Origin: a virus
Virus record (IMG/VR): IMGVR_UViG_3300008459_000096
Location: 1 to 44,453 of that record
Reading direction: 5' to 3' (one strand)
Length of the DNA: 44,453 bases
Of the stretch, positions 1 through 11,100 are shown piece by piece (the first letter of the stretch is position 1; the number at the start of each line of letters is the position of its first letter). The translations under genes and the position numbers were made by a program. Under the pieces are notes generated by a model that did no database searches, was not told where the DNA came from, and saw nothing but the letters and a program-made list of their open reading frames with translations.

Positions 1-3000
1 TTATAATTTGTGTTATATTCTAATTTTGGTTTAATTGTGTATCCGGTATAATTGTCACAAAAAGTCGCCTCTGAAATTATTGATATTGAACTTCCCGTAC
101 CACCAGACAACGGAGAGGTTCCTTGGTAACCAATTAAAACAAACTCTTCTGTGTGACTTTTTCCATTTGGTTGGGGACATGGGTCGTGCTCAATTTTTGG
201 TTGTAATCCCAAAATTTTAAATTTAACCTCTTTATTTGCTGAATCAATAACATTAAAATCTATAACATCATTTTGGGAAACACCTGTTAATTTGTATACA
301 CAATCACTAACCTTTTCAATATGAACGTCAGCATTTTCATTTGTTCCACTTATACAATTTGCATAAAAATAAAATGACCAATCGGTCCCTTCTTGTACAC
401 CCGTCTTATAACCAATTAATTCAATAAATAAATCGGAAACTAAAGTACAACCAGTTGGGGTTTCACAATATACGGTACCGTCACCGTATACATGTGCACT
501 CATTAAATTACTATTCTTGTTAACACTATAATCTGTTTCAAATCTATAATCAAAATATTCAGAAACAGAACAATCATTTGGTCCTAATTTTACGGAAGAA
601 AATCTGACCTTTTCGACACCATTTACATCGGTAAATGTTTCCCATTTTATTAATGGAATTGTTTCAGAATAATATGTTTGTCCTGTTGTACCTGTAAATG
701 GAGAATATGGTTCATATCCTGCACTATTTCGAGTAATGGTGATGTCTGAAATTAATTCACTTAAAGCATCCAACCATAATTCTTTAATTTTATCAACATC
801 AGGTTCTAAATAATCTTTATAATCACAAATCAACGATAAGTTGATTGGGTCGTTACTTGTAACACCACTAGTACAACCAGTTAAAGGTTGTAAATCAAAT
901 AATTTAGCACTATTTGAAGTGTTGGTTGTTCCACTTAAAACAACGTACATATTTGAAGTTAATCCACTATAATCAGCCCCACCATATATCACTCCGTCTA
1001 TTTCAATTATCGGATAAAAAGTAACTCCCGTCAATCTTAATAAAGACCTAAAATTAATTTCTTCTCCTAATATGTTTTCTAAATCTTCTTCGATATATGT
1101 TTCAAAATCGGGATATAATTCTTCAATAAATTGAAGAGGTTGACAATCATAAACATATGGATATTTTGGTCTTCCGAATACATTGTTTTCAATTAAATTA
1201 CCACCTGTCCAAAGTGTGGACGCTGGTACCAATTGTTCAATTAATTGAACCCAATATGGTGAAATTTTATCAACAAATTCTGTTACAGTAATTTGGTGAT
1301 ATGGTGTAAAACCCGTGGTTTGTGAAAGATAATCACGATACACATCTTCCAATTGAATATAATTCTTTTTGTATCGAATTTTATTTGAATTCTTTACAAG
1401 ATTATGAATAAATGTATCTAAAAATTCAACAAACGTTTTTCCTGTTTGTGTTGGTAAATTGTTGTTTGTTCCAAAAGAAATTTCCAATTCTTTACTACGT
1501 CTAAAGACATCGTAATCAATGGCTCTAGCCGGTGAAATATATATCTCGATGTTTTTTCTATTTAGAATTAAATCTGAATTATCTTCTTTAAGTCTAGCTT
1601 TGGTATTATCTATGTCGGAAACCAAATCATATCCTGTATCTAAACCTGGTAATGTTCTAAAAACATTAAAATAGTCTTCACCGTAGGTGTATGGTTTATT
1701 TTTTGTGATAATTGTTTTTGTTCTACCAGTTAAAACGGAGTTTGTGGTATCCAATATTAAAGGTGAACGGTGTGATAACGTTATATCGTACCATCCCGCA
1801 CCTTTTTCAAAGAAAATATCTTCAGTTTCACTGTACGCTCTTCTTGGTAATCCATTAATTTCATTAACGGGATACCCATCTCTATCAAACGAAGTTGTTC
1901 CTGTGTAAGTTTTCTTTTCATATGTATAACCAGTAACATTTAAAACCGCAAAAGTGTATGTTTTATTTCCTTGAATCGCCTCATAAATGTCTTCTTCTAA
2001 ATCAAAACTCGCGGGTAATGATGTAACTTGATAGATATATTCATTAATTTTTATTAATGGTTCAGGTGCACCAAGAAATTTTAAAAAAAACTCTAAAGCC
2101 TTTCTTGTTCCTTTTGATTTGTATATCTCAATAAGATTAACTAAAAGTCTTCTATAAAACTCATATTCTGCTTCGACTAAATTTGTACCGGTAGAAATAC
2201 CCGCATACGTTGTGTTTATTCTCGTATAAAGAACATCTTCTAATTTTTTTTCATCAAATAAATTTGTGGTTGATAGTCCAAGGTTTTCAGATAAATTTTT
2301 TAATAATACATCAGGTAAATTATTAATCGAATCATAACTCACATTTCTCATGTAAGCAATATTATCAATATATTTTTTTACACTATCAAAACTCTGTCCA
2401 TATAATTGAAAGACGCTTTCCGCTCTTTTATCTTCCGTATCAAATTCAAATAACTGAGGAGAAGATAAAAATCGAACCATTAAATTTGATTTATAATCAT
2501 CAATCTCGTTTGCAATATCACTTAATCTTGTTACGTAAAGTTCATAATCTATACCAGTAATTTGAATGTTATACCCATCATTTGATAAAGGCCATGATGT
2601 TGTTACACTTACTAAAGAGGTTTTTGAATTATTTTGACTATCTCTAGGTACTCTAAAACTTGACGTATATATGGGATTTGTTTCTCTATTTAATAATGAT
2701 TGTTCTAAATCATCAAGACCTGAGAAAAATTCTTCTATGAGTCCATCATTTGGTCTGATTAGAACATTGTTTAAGTAAGTGGAACCCGTAAAAGGTTGTC
2801 CATAAACTTTAAATTGGATTAAATTATCTACATTTGGTTCTGTATATTCAAGAATTGGGTATGTGACATTGTCAACAACAATAACATATTTGGTATATGA
2901 TGAATAAAAATTCCTTAATTCATTTTCTGTTTCAGGTTTTATTACTGAATTTGGTTCAATAAGTACCAAATCAAATGGGTTGAAGAATTTACTTCTTTCA

Positions 3001-3458
3001 GTATAAAATATTGTTGTGTGAGCACTGTCATCGTATGTTGAACCCGACACACTATATGGTGAACTACTTATTGGACTATCAGCAACAATATTGATAGCAC
3101 CAGGAAATTTATTAATAATTCTTGTTAGAGAAACTAAAATACGGCTAGATAAGGAACCAAATAATGATTTATCCGCATATTTTTTATTCGATTTAAAACT
3201 AACCTCATTGGTTTTTTTTGTTTTTGTTCTTGTTGTGGTTTGAATACCATCAACTTGTTTTATCGAATCTAAAGTTAAAAATTCTGAAAATGGTGTTGTT
3301 GAAAAACTCTTTGAATCTCTTTGGGGTATTACTTTATCCAAAGAGAAAACCGTGTTGGTTAAGGAAGATGTTCCATCCGTTATTTGTCTACCAACTAAAA
3401 AATCATTAAATGTTTCCGCACCGCTCGCAGCTTGACTTGGTACTTTTCTTTTTGCCAT
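1..3458 (-). CDS. Large tail/baseplate structural protein, 3' end cut by window edge
   Basis: An open minus-strand frame of 1152 codons runs from ATG at 3458 to the left edge with no stop, so the C-terminus is missing. The start overlaps the stop of the upstream gene as TAATG, which decides the start. The protein begins MAKRKVPSQAASGAETFNDF. Around residues 447-470 it carries KSKGTRKALEFFLKFLGAP, a 'KGT..A...LL' pattern reminiscent of P2 gpI-type baseplate proteins; this is a weak family hint, not an assignment. Tyr- and Thr-rich beta-type sequence dominates the rest. It is last in a coupled run of tail genes that follows gp25 and gp6, so a role in the baseplate wedge periphery or fibre attachment is inferred. 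Exact function unknown. Confidence 0.85.
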   Translation of the reverse strand, partial: MAKRKVPSQAASGAETFNDFLVGRQITDGTSSLTNTVFSLDKVIPQRDSKSFSTTPFSEFLTLDSIKQVDGIQTTTRTKTKKTNEVSFKSNKKYADKSLFGSLSSRILVSLTRIINKFPGAINIVADSPISSSPYSVSGSTYDDSAHTTIFYTERSKFFNPFDLVLIEPNSVIKPETENELRNFYSSYTKYVIVVDNVTYPILEYTEPNVDNLIQFKVYGQPFTGSTYLNNVLIRPNDGLIEEFFSGLDDLEQSLLNRETNPIYTSSFRVPRDSQNNSKTSLVSVTTSWPLSNDGYNIQITGIDYELYVTRLSDIANEIDDYKSNLMVRFLSSPQLFEFDTEDKRAESVFQLYGQSFDSVKKYIDNIAYMRNVSYDSINNLPDVLLKNLSENLGLSTTNLFDEKKLEDVLYTRINTTYAGISTGTNLVEAEYEFYRRLLVNLIEIYKSKGTRKALEFFLKFLGAPEPLIKINEYIYQVTSLPASFDLEEDIYEAIQGNKTYTFAVLNVTGYTYEKKTYTGTTSFDRDGYPVNEINGLPRRAYSETEDIFFEKGAGWYDITLSHRSPLILDTTNSVLTGRTKTIITKNKPYTYGEDYFNVFRTLPGLDTGYDLVSDIDNTKARLKEDNSDLILNRKNIEIYISPARAIDYDVFRRSKELEISFGTNNNLPTQTGKTFVEFLDTFIHNLVKNSNKIRYKKNYIQLEDVYRDYLSQTTGFTPYHQITVTEFVDKISPYWVQLIEQLVPASTLWTGGNLIENNVFGRPKYPYVYDCQPLQFIEELYPDFETYIEEDLENILGEEINFRSLLRLTGVTFYPIIEIDGVIYGGADYSGLTSNMYVVLSGTTNTSNSAKLFDLQPLTGCTSGVTSNDPINLSLICDYKDYLEPDVDKIKELWLDALSELISDITITRNSAGYEPYSPFTGTTGQTYYSETIPLIKWETFTDVNGVEKVRFSSVKLGPNDCSVSEYFDYRFETDYSVNKNSNLMSAHVYGDGTVYCETPTGCTLVSDLFIELIGYKTGVQEGTDWSFYFYANCISGTNENADVHIEKVSDCVYKLTGVSQNDVIDFNVIDSANKEVKFKILGLQPKIEHDPCPQPNGKSHTEEFVLIGYQGTSPLSGGTGSSISIISEATFCDNYTGYTIKPKLEYNTNY

Positions 3459-4378
3459 TATGTTTCTGTAATAGTATCAAAGTTTAGTGTTTCGTCAATG
3501 TCAGTTCTCTCTTCACGAACCTCATATAATGTTTCATTAAATTCATCTTTAACTTCGTAAAGATTATATTGTTTATATATGTTGTTGTTATTGTCATAAA
3601 TGGTGTAAATACCTTGTGAAACCGCCTTACTTTGATTACCATACAATGCATATGCTAAAGTTGATGCGTCATGCTCAACCATTTCTATCTCTATTGTTGT
3701 GGGATTTAAATATGTGTTTGTTAAAATTATTTTTTGAGATGGTACACCAATAAACGGAACCGTATTTGGTTTATTTGTTGGTGCTGAAGATGGTGTAACA
3801 GTTAAGAACATCAAATTTGTTACTTGTTCACTGTACTGATATCTTATTGCTTTTTGAGAAGTACTTGTCAAATTTGAAACAATTGGTGTGCAATAAAAAG
3901 ACGAAGTAACGATTCTATAAAAATTAGGTATTTTTTTATTATCTGATGAATTAATATATTCAATTCTATACCCTACCAATCCTTGAGGTGTAAATTTATT
4001 TCTATCATCTGAAGGAACATTTGATAAATCAATAATTAAACCCCTTACTGAAGGTAAGGATGCCAAAATTCCACAATCGGTAATCGTTGTTCTAATTTGT
4101 TTTGGTCTTATATGAAGTGTATAGATACCTAAATCAGAAAAATCATCAGATGTAAGTTTTAAATTATATAAACCGCCCAATATTTCAACATTTGGGGCGG
4201 ACGTATCATCTGTTGTATCAGAATTATGATAAACAGGTGTTAAGACATCAACAGAATTTAATTTTTTAAATGTCACATCAGAAGTTGCGTTCCTATCTAA
4301 AACGTAATGAAAGTAGATTTCAACATCTTCTGGTGAAATGTCTGATGGTCGTATTATACCGTAAGAACCCGTTGCCAT
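3458..4378 (-). CDS. Hypothetical tail/baseplate-associated protein (306 aa)
   Basis: I do not recognise the family. The 306-aa product begins MATGSYGIIRPSDISPED. It is mostly short hydrophobic stretches between polar turns, as in beta-rich virion proteins. It has no signal peptide, membrane segment or catalytic motif that I can see. Its stop overlaps the next gene's start (TAATG at 3460-3456), implying translational coupling. A 25-nt gap separates it from the gene before it, and that gap holds a TATTTATA box ending 11 nt before the ATG, so it may also have its own transcript. Being among baseplate genes suggests a virion component. Confidence 0.8.
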   Translation of the reverse strand: MATGSYGIIRPSDISPEDVEIYFHYVLDRNATSDVTFKKLNSVDVLTPVYHNSDTTDDTSAPNVEILGGLYNLKLTSDDFSDLGIYTLHIRPKQIRTTITDCGILASLPSVRGLIIDLSNVPSDDRNKFTPQGLVGYRIEYINSSDNKKIPNFYRIVTSSFYCTPIVSNLTSTSQKAIRYQYSEQVTNLMFLTVTPSSAPTNKPNTVPFIGVPSQKIILTNTYLNPTTIEIEMVEHDASTLAYALYGNQSKAVSQGIYTIYDNNNNIYKQYNLYEVKDEFNETLYEVREERTDIDETLNFDTITET

Positions 4379-4389
4379 TTGTTTTTATT

Positions 4390-4397
4390 TATAAATA
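4390..4397 (-). promoter_or_regulatory. TATTTATA late-type box
   Basis: An exact TATTTATA on the coding strand, 11 nt before the ATG at 4378. Here it is part of the perfect palindrome TATTTATAAATA. It belongs to the recurrent set described in the findings; the promoter role is inferred. Confidence 0.5.
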
Positions 4398-4403
4398 TGA
4401 AAA

Positions 4404-5576
4404 TTATTGTTTTCTGATATTAAAATATCCATTACCATAATAAGATAATTCTCCGGTATTTTCAATTTCAGATAATCTAAATGTTTTTTCAAGAACACCC
4501 TGTTTACCTCTTTCAACAAATATGTCCGAATATATTACAGGTTCATCAATAAACCCTAAGAAATGTTCATTTCTTGTTATAACACAATTAATTACTTCTT
4601 CTTTTGTAAATCCAGATGTTGCACCTGTAATTGTTGTTACACCATCTTCAAAATCTCTATAGTATAAATCATCAATAGTATATGCACTATAAACTAAATT
4701 ATTTGTGATTCCCGTAGTTACCCCTGTATATGTGTTAGCACCATAAAGTTTCTTTTCGTTAATTCTACTCCTACCAATAGAAGCGTAATAAAATACAGTA
4801 TTACCTGTGTATGTTCCATCACAATCACTGTCATAATCATTAAGATAATTTTGTGTTTGACCGGTAACATTAGAATATGGAATCGTAAAACCTGAAAAAG
4901 TACCCAAAGGATTTGGTATGGTTATGTTTGAAGGTATTTGAATTATTTTTTTTGTTTCAAATTGTGTCCATGGTGTATTTACCGAAATTGAAATCGTGGT
5001 TGTACCCGTGGAAGAATATGTTTTATTTGCGGTTATACCTGTTGCAGTTAAAATTGATGTTGTCCCATCTCCCCAATCAACCGTGAAATTTATATCATAT
5101 ATTTCAGATACTTTTGATGTGTCAATGGTGTTATAAACATAAACAGTATTACCTGTTTGTGTATATGAAAAATTACATATCTGTTCAACTTGTTCAATTT
5201 GCCCATCAAACCCAACCATCACACCCATTTCATCCACTGAACTTTCTAAAAAGACGGGAATATCGTGGTTATCGTATGCCTCTGATTTACTTATATTTTC
5301 CCATTCATATAATTTTAAACTTAAATCACAATCGGTGTCACCATATGACGTTCCATCTAAAGTTGTTCCCGACCAAATGTAATATCCTGAAGAAACAGTA
5401 CCACCAGTAACATTAAAAATAATATAACCATCTAAAGAGTCTATTATATTTGTGCTAGTTAATTCAAGTAAACCACCTAAACTATTGTACCAATATGGTT
5501 TATCAACCGCATACAACTTTAAGTTGGGAATTGATTTCCTACGTATTTCGTATTTTAAAGGTGGTTTAATATCCAT
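4404..5576 (-). CDS. PKD-like domain structural protein
   Basis: The 390-aa product carries a PKD/Ig-like segment at about residues 135-205. It has the hallmark VDWGDGTT (residues 166-173) followed by TYSSTGTTTISISV, the typical 'Y...G.Y.v.l.v' end of that fold. PKD domains are beta-sandwich modules for protein or glycan contacts and occur in phage fibres and baseplates. The rest is Gly/Thr/Tyr-rich with repeated 'TG' pairs, as in neighbouring tail proteins. The ATG at 5576 overlaps the preceding gene's stop (TAATG), which supports this start and coupled translation. A virion-surface or adhesion-related role is inferred from domain and position; the precise role is unknown. Confidence 0.82.
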   Translation of the reverse strand: MDIKPPLKYEIRRKSIPNLKLYAVDKPYWYNSLGGLLELTSTNIIDSLDGYIIFNVTGGTVSSGYYIWSGTTLDGTSYGDTDCDLSLKLYEWENISKSEAYDNHDIPVFLESSVDEMGVMVGFDGQIEQVEQICNFSYTQTGNTVYVYNTIDTSKVSEIYDINFTVDWGDGTTSILTATGITANKTYSSTGTTTISISVNTPWTQFETKKIIQIPSNITIPNPLGTFSGFTIPYSNVTGQTQNYLNDYDSDCDGTYTGNTVFYYASIGRSRINEKKLYGANTYTGVTTGITNNLVYSAYTIDDLYYRDFEDGVTTITGATSGFTKEEVINCVITRNEHFLGFIDEPVIYSDIFVERGKQGVLEKTFRLSEIENTGELSYYGNGYFNIRKQ

Positions 5577-6400
5577 TATTGTCTTCTTTCATAAAAATTT
5601 ATTGGAGCACTAAGTTGACCTTTTCGTGAACCCAATGAACCATTATATTGATAAACAATATATGAATAATCGGTTCTATCTATAATTACTTTATAATAAA
5701 CATCTTCTTCTTCAATAATTTCTTGACCAATAGACTTTGATTTATTAACAAAATCAATAATTGTTCCATCTTTTGCGTTATAAAATTTTGCGGTCATATA
5801 AAAAGTATTTCCTGTGATGTTTGTTCCACTAAAAGGTGAATCATCTAAAAACCAAAAGAAATACATATTTTCGGTATTTCTATAATTTGAACCCGTAAAA
5901 ACCGGAAGAAAAACAAAATCATTCAACGGTAACGTTGAACCAGATGGTGTTCCTGTAAAATAAACTTTTTCACCCAATGGTAATATTAAATTTTTTGAAA
6001 AGACCAATCGTCTATTTGTTTGATTTGGTGAATCATCGTTGGTTGTTTTGTAAAACTCTAAACGAAAAAAACTTTCAGTTGATTGTCTTAACATTTTTGC
6101 ATTTTCTCTCAATGTTATACCAACTGACTCATAATTCTGATTATATACACTTGAGGTGTTTAGAAAATAAAAATTGTACCAAATATCAACTTGTGTAAAT
6201 GTGGTTCCACTGGTAGATGTTACTGAATACGGTGAATGTATATATCTTGTTGTTTCATAGTTTTCAGCCGGATTTATTATGTCATATAAAATTTCTTGTT
6301 CCATTTGTTGTGCACTATCCGTCCACCCCAAATCTGACTTAAATGTTTGATTTGACGATAACAATATTTTTTGGTCGGTATCTTTTACTATAAATTTCAT
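5576..6400 (-). CDS. Hypothetical tail structural protein (274 aa)
   Basis: The frame is open from a GTG at 6406, but I place the start at the ATG at 6400. That ATG overlaps the upstream stop as TAATG, exactly as at four other junctions in the window, and gives a product starting MKFIVKDTDQKILLSSNQTF. I do not recognise the family. The product is beta-rich (for example the NLILPLGEKVYFTGTPSGST region) with no catalytic motif. It is coupled to its neighbours on both sides inside the tail cluster, so it is probably a virion or assembly protein. Confidence 0.8.
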   Translation of the reverse strand: MKFIVKDTDQKILLSSNQTFKSDLGWTDSAQQMEQEILYDIINPAENYETTRYIHSPYSVTSTSGTTFTQVDIWYNFYFLNTSSVYNQNYESVGITLRENAKMLRQSTESFFRLEFYKTTNDDSPNQTNRRLVFSKNLILPLGEKVYFTGTPSGSTLPLNDFVFLPVFTGSNYRNTENMYFFWFLDDSPFSGTNITGNTFYMTAKFYNAKDGTIIDFVNKSKSIGQEIIEEEDVYYKVIIDRTDYSYIVYQYNGSLGSRKGQLSAPINFYERRQ

Positions 6401-8160
6401 TAACACTTAAAACTTTCTATATTTTTAATTAAATCTTGTTTGTTTCTGTATATGTTCTCATTTCTTAAATAGAAATCAATATCACTTTTTACATAATGAA
6501 TACCATTAATAAATGAAAAATTTGTACCTAAACCGTCCGAGTCAATAAACCCATGGTCATATAAATCTCTCCATTTCCACAACCCATCGTTTTGAAAATA
6601 TTTTGCATTTTGTGGTAACCCGTATATTTGATTAGTTGTTGATGTTTCGATATATGGTGAAAGTTGTCTTAATTTAACCCTATGATGGGGTTGATAAAAC
6701 AAACCAAATTTGTTCGTTGCAGACGCACCAGAAAAGGTGACAGTTGACCCTGTTTGACCATAATCAAAAACAAAAAGAGGGTTCGAGAATCTATGGTATG
6801 CTTCACTAATAATTCTTTCCTTTAGTTCAGAAACATTATATTCAACAAAGGCACCATGTAATATAGTGTTAATAGGAACATCAGTACCACCGGTAAAATT
6901 GTATGTTACCGAATTTATTGTTTTAGTGAATGCGGTTGTTGGAATTGAAGTTTCAATAGTTGTTGAGCCGTCAAAATGTTGGTCAACCCATGTGTCATGG
7001 AAATTAAATTTCCATCCAACTTTTGGTGGATAATCAAAATATCCATTTCTATTTGATAATAATGTTGTTACATAAATTTCAGTAGGTAAATATTTTAAAT
7101 TATTTGTTAAACCTGTTAAAATGAATGGTTCTTTAAAATCGTAAATTAAAGACTCCATCATATTTCTTTCTACCAAATAATCACTAATACCTTCACTATT
7201 TTCTAATAATAATTTTTTTTCATTTTCCCAAATAGATGATTCAAATCCGGCTTTATCCAAAATATAATCACCTCTTTCTGTAAGTGTTTTATGTTTATGA
7301 ACATAATATGTGGAGGTTGTACCCGTTAAATTATCTCTATCAATACATCTTTTACCAAACACAACAGTCGATAATGTTGTACCTGAAGGTAATTCTGATT
7401 TTGAAATATCTAAAACAAATTTTTCAGACCTAAAAATAGAATCACCAACGGAAATAACAGAGAATGTTCTCCCACTTGCACTAACTGAATTGTTTAATGT
7501 TCCTCCACTAATTGTTATGTATTCACCCGCCAATATTCCATGCTCAACGGGACTTGTTAATTTATATGTTCTACCATTATCTTCAACTCTAAACGGTATC
7601 CCGTCTCCTGAAACAAAATTAAACACCGTGTTACCACTTAAAGTATATTTCATCGGGTAACTTGTGTCGTGGTCATAAACATACGATAAATGAATATTCC
7701 AATTGTGGTACGGAGCCATTATACTCGATATTGAAACGTGACTTGACTCACCACTATAAGATATTGATGGGGTATATGTAGTTATCGAAGAAAGTGTTTG
7801 TACTGAATTAGATTGTCTTAACACATCTTTTCTAAGAAAAGCAAATTCGTTGTATGGTATGAATCCATCAAAATTATTATCTCCACCATCACCAACCAAA
7901 TACAAATTCTTTAAAAGTGGCTCGTAGTCAGTGTCACCACTATACAAATTTCTGAAAACCATTTTTAGTTTTCCGTGTATTTTGTAAGAACTACTTTCGT
8001 TTCTTTCTTTATTAAATAATTCAACATTATTTAATATGACGTTTCTATCCCCTTCTCTTAAAAGGTTTTGTGTTTCATCCAATCCAATTCTAATATTTTG
8101 GTCAACATTTGTTGAACCAAAAAATTTTTTAGATGGTAATATTATTTTTTTCTTATCCAT
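6400..8160 (-). CDS. Hypothetical tail/baseplate structural protein (586 aa)
   Basis: A 586-aa protein beginning MDKKKIILPSKKFFGSTNVD. No family is recognised with confidence. The N-terminal 130 residues are charged and look partly helical (GLDETQNLLREGDRNVI). The rest is Ser/Thr/Gly/Tyr-rich and beta-like, as in phage fibre or baseplate decoration proteins. Start and stop are each fused to a neighbour by TAATG overlaps at 8160 and 6400, so its synthesis is probably coupled to the 1534-aa protein before it and the 274-aa protein after it. A role in the same sub-assembly is inferred. Confidence 0.82.
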   Translation of the reverse strand: MDKKKIILPSKKFFGSTNVDQNIRIGLDETQNLLREGDRNVILNNVELFNKERNESSSYKIHGKLKMVFRNLYSGDTDYEPLLKNLYLVGDGGDNNFDGFIPYNEFAFLRKDVLRQSNSVQTLSSITTYTPSISYSGESSHVSISSIMAPYHNWNIHLSYVYDHDTSYPMKYTLSGNTVFNFVSGDGIPFRVEDNGRTYKLTSPVEHGILAGEYITISGGTLNNSVSASGRTFSVISVGDSIFRSEKFVLDISKSELPSGTTLSTVVFGKRCIDRDNLTGTTSTYYVHKHKTLTERGDYILDKAGFESSIWENEKKLLLENSEGISDYLVERNMMESLIYDFKEPFILTGLTNNLKYLPTEIYVTTLLSNRNGYFDYPPKVGWKFNFHDTWVDQHFDGSTTIETSIPTTAFTKTINSVTYNFTGGTDVPINTILHGAFVEYNVSELKERIISEAYHRFSNPLFVFDYGQTGSTVTFSGASATNKFGLFYQPHHRVKLRQLSPYIETSTTNQIYGLPQNAKYFQNDGLWKWRDLYDHGFIDSDGLGTNFSFINGIHYVKSDIDFYLRNENIYRNKQDLIKNIESFKC

Positions 8161-11100
8161 TATTCAGATGTTGGAAACGCTCCTTTAGGTCCAAATAGTT
8201 GAACAAACTTATCTACCGCAGTTTTGCCTGGTCTAATTCCAAAATAAAATAAAAATGGTGTGGATAATATTTGTAAATTACCCGTATAATTTTTTAATGT
8301 TGGTTTTAATATGTAATCAATATTGGTGTTCCACGATTGAGAATCCCATACACCAATACTACCTTTTCTAACCCATAAAGTACCTGCTAATGGAGTTTGA
8401 GTTGTTCCCGAAGTAATATGTAACACAGTGAACCCTTCTTCTTGATTATCGTATTGTAAATGAACATCAGTTGTGTCCTCAACATCAAATGAACCATCGT
8501 TTACATCTGCACCCGTTATATTAAAGGTATTACCTGAATAATCTTTTGTCATTGGAAACAAAACATAATTATATGTTGTGTCGCCCGTAAACGTATAACT
8601 AAATGTCATTCCCTGTAGTCTATGTGTCCTTATGGTATCGTAATCCCACGATTGATTATAACCTTCCCCAAAACCTTGTCCTTGTTTGTCCCAATAAAAA
8701 AACGGAACAATCTGTGATGATTCAGTCAACCTACCAGGTTCATTTAAACAAACCCTCACTCTATAACCATCATCATCCAAAACAAAATTTATTGGTATAG
8801 GTCCATTTAATGTTCCGGCTTGTGACCTAAATAATTGGGAATATGTGTCGGGGTCTAAAATTAATGGACTATATTGTCCGTAATATCTATTTTGTAAATC
8901 AAATTCCTCAACACCAACTTCGCTATTTATTGATATTAATTGTAAAACGTCTCCATTTAATATTTCTTTTGTTGTATTAAATGGGAGATACGAACTAAAT
9001 CCATTATTTTGAAAAAAATCTCTATATTCAAATGTGTTATTGGTATCTAATCTATAGTTAATATAAAGCCCGAAAATTTCCTTAAAGTTTTGAAAAGATG
9101 TTGGCCCAATACTTCGAACAACCGAACAATTAGGGTCTAAAGATGGGTCGACACATATTTCTTTTATAAATTCATCTCTTGGTCCCAAATCCATAATTGT
9201 TGTTGGGTGTCTTAATGTACTGAATGTTGTTCCGTTACTTACTGTAGATTGAAAAGACGAACCATCCCACTTAGTTGACCTATAGTAAAATCTTTTAACA
9301 GGTTCACCAGTGGACTTTTCACTTACTTTATAATATAATAAATCGTCGCAATAATTTGTTCCTCTAACGTTCAAATCTAATGTTTCCTCATTATCCCATC
9401 TAACCCTTGCTTTAAAAGCAAACAGATAAAGAGAACCACCTAACCAATTTTCAATAAATGAATAATTTACAACACCTTCACAAAAAACTTTATTGATTAG
9501 TTTTCTTCTGGCATATTCTCTAATTAATTTAAAATTATATAACCAATTATTTGGAGATGCTGCTGGTATTATTGTATATGTCCCTTTTCTAAATTCAGAA
9601 AAACCACTTCTAGTACTACACGTCGAACAAGGATTACTATTCGTATTATATGATATTTGTCCAACAGGTAACAGACTTGTACACGATGTTCCGTTTTGAA
9701 CCGTGACTAAAGCCGTATTGTTATAATCATCATTAATATTTGAGGCACAATACGTTTGTTTAACAAGTGTTTCATCGTATATTGTATTCTGCGTATCGCA
9801 ACCTAAAGACAAATCACCGGTAGCACCAGATAAAGATTGTTGAGGTAGTTTAAGAGAAGAATCATATATTTCATAAGTGAATCCTGTCCATTGAAAATCA
9901 CTTAAAGAAGAATTACCAACACTATCACCACTTATTGAACTATAACAACAAGAATTGGTTACTGACGATGGTCCAGAACAACCTATAGAATAATTCATAC
10001 AACTTGATGTTGAAATATAAGATGTTAAATTACCATAAGACTCAATATCAGATATATCAACACGCAACACATACCACTTATTGTTTACCGGTGTTGGTAT
10101 ATCATAAACGCCATAGGAACATTCACCTATTGTTGCGTCACCAATAGATATTCTTACATTAGATAATGCAGTGTAACCGGAGGGTATTGAATAATAAAAG
10201 GCAACCATATAGGATAATCCTCTGGTTATTGTTCCCGCACTTTTTGTTACTGCATTTGTCCAATCAATTGAAAATGTCATAGTGCTAGGGTCGTCTAATA
10301 TTGTTTCGATATATCCGCTACATGTTTTTATACTAGAGTGATAATATAAAACGTAATTATATACTGTTGAGCAAATACCATCAGTAAACGTAATACTTGA
10401 TGAAGTATTTTGCGAAGAAGTTGGGTCGGTACAATCACACGTTCCGTTTGGGGTTTGTCCAGATGCACAAGCCGGTTGAGAAAAAGGTGTTACATATAAG
10501 TCACTAATGGACCATCGACCTTCAAAACAACTATTTGTTGGACACGGAGATGGATAATCATATTGTGGGGGTATTCCATTATTACCTAATCGATACACTA
10601 ACCAACCAAAATTATTATTATCATATCCCTTATAACCAACTTGAGTTGCTGGTGAACCACAAGAAAATTGGTCAATTGTTAGTTCGGAATATGTATTTAC
10701 CTCTAAAGTATTTAATCTATTAAGTTCATACGCATTTGCACTTCCATGTGGTAAATAACTTTTTAAAACAATAAAATACGTTTTACCGCTAATTGGTAAA
10801 TTACTTGCAGTATATATAGTATCCAATGATTCACCAGTCGAATTACCGTTACAAGTTATTCCCGTAAAATTATAAGTGGGTAACGTTGAACCACTTGAAG
10901 ACATAATGAACTCGTCAATTGTATTATCGGGGTCACATATTGGTGAATATGGAGAACCATTAATATTTAAAGTATCTCTAACCGCAACTCCTTCCCCGAC
11001 TTTACAATATAGTTCATCAGGTCTTTCAGTTGGAATAAGTATTTGTTCACTTGAAAAATCTTCACAAGTTTCACACTCAGGATAAACAACAATTGATAAA

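Noticed and set aside
5576-6406. GTG start at 6406 for the 274-aa gene
   Set aside because: The ATG at 6400 overlaps the upstream stop as TAATG, the same arrangement as four other junctions here.
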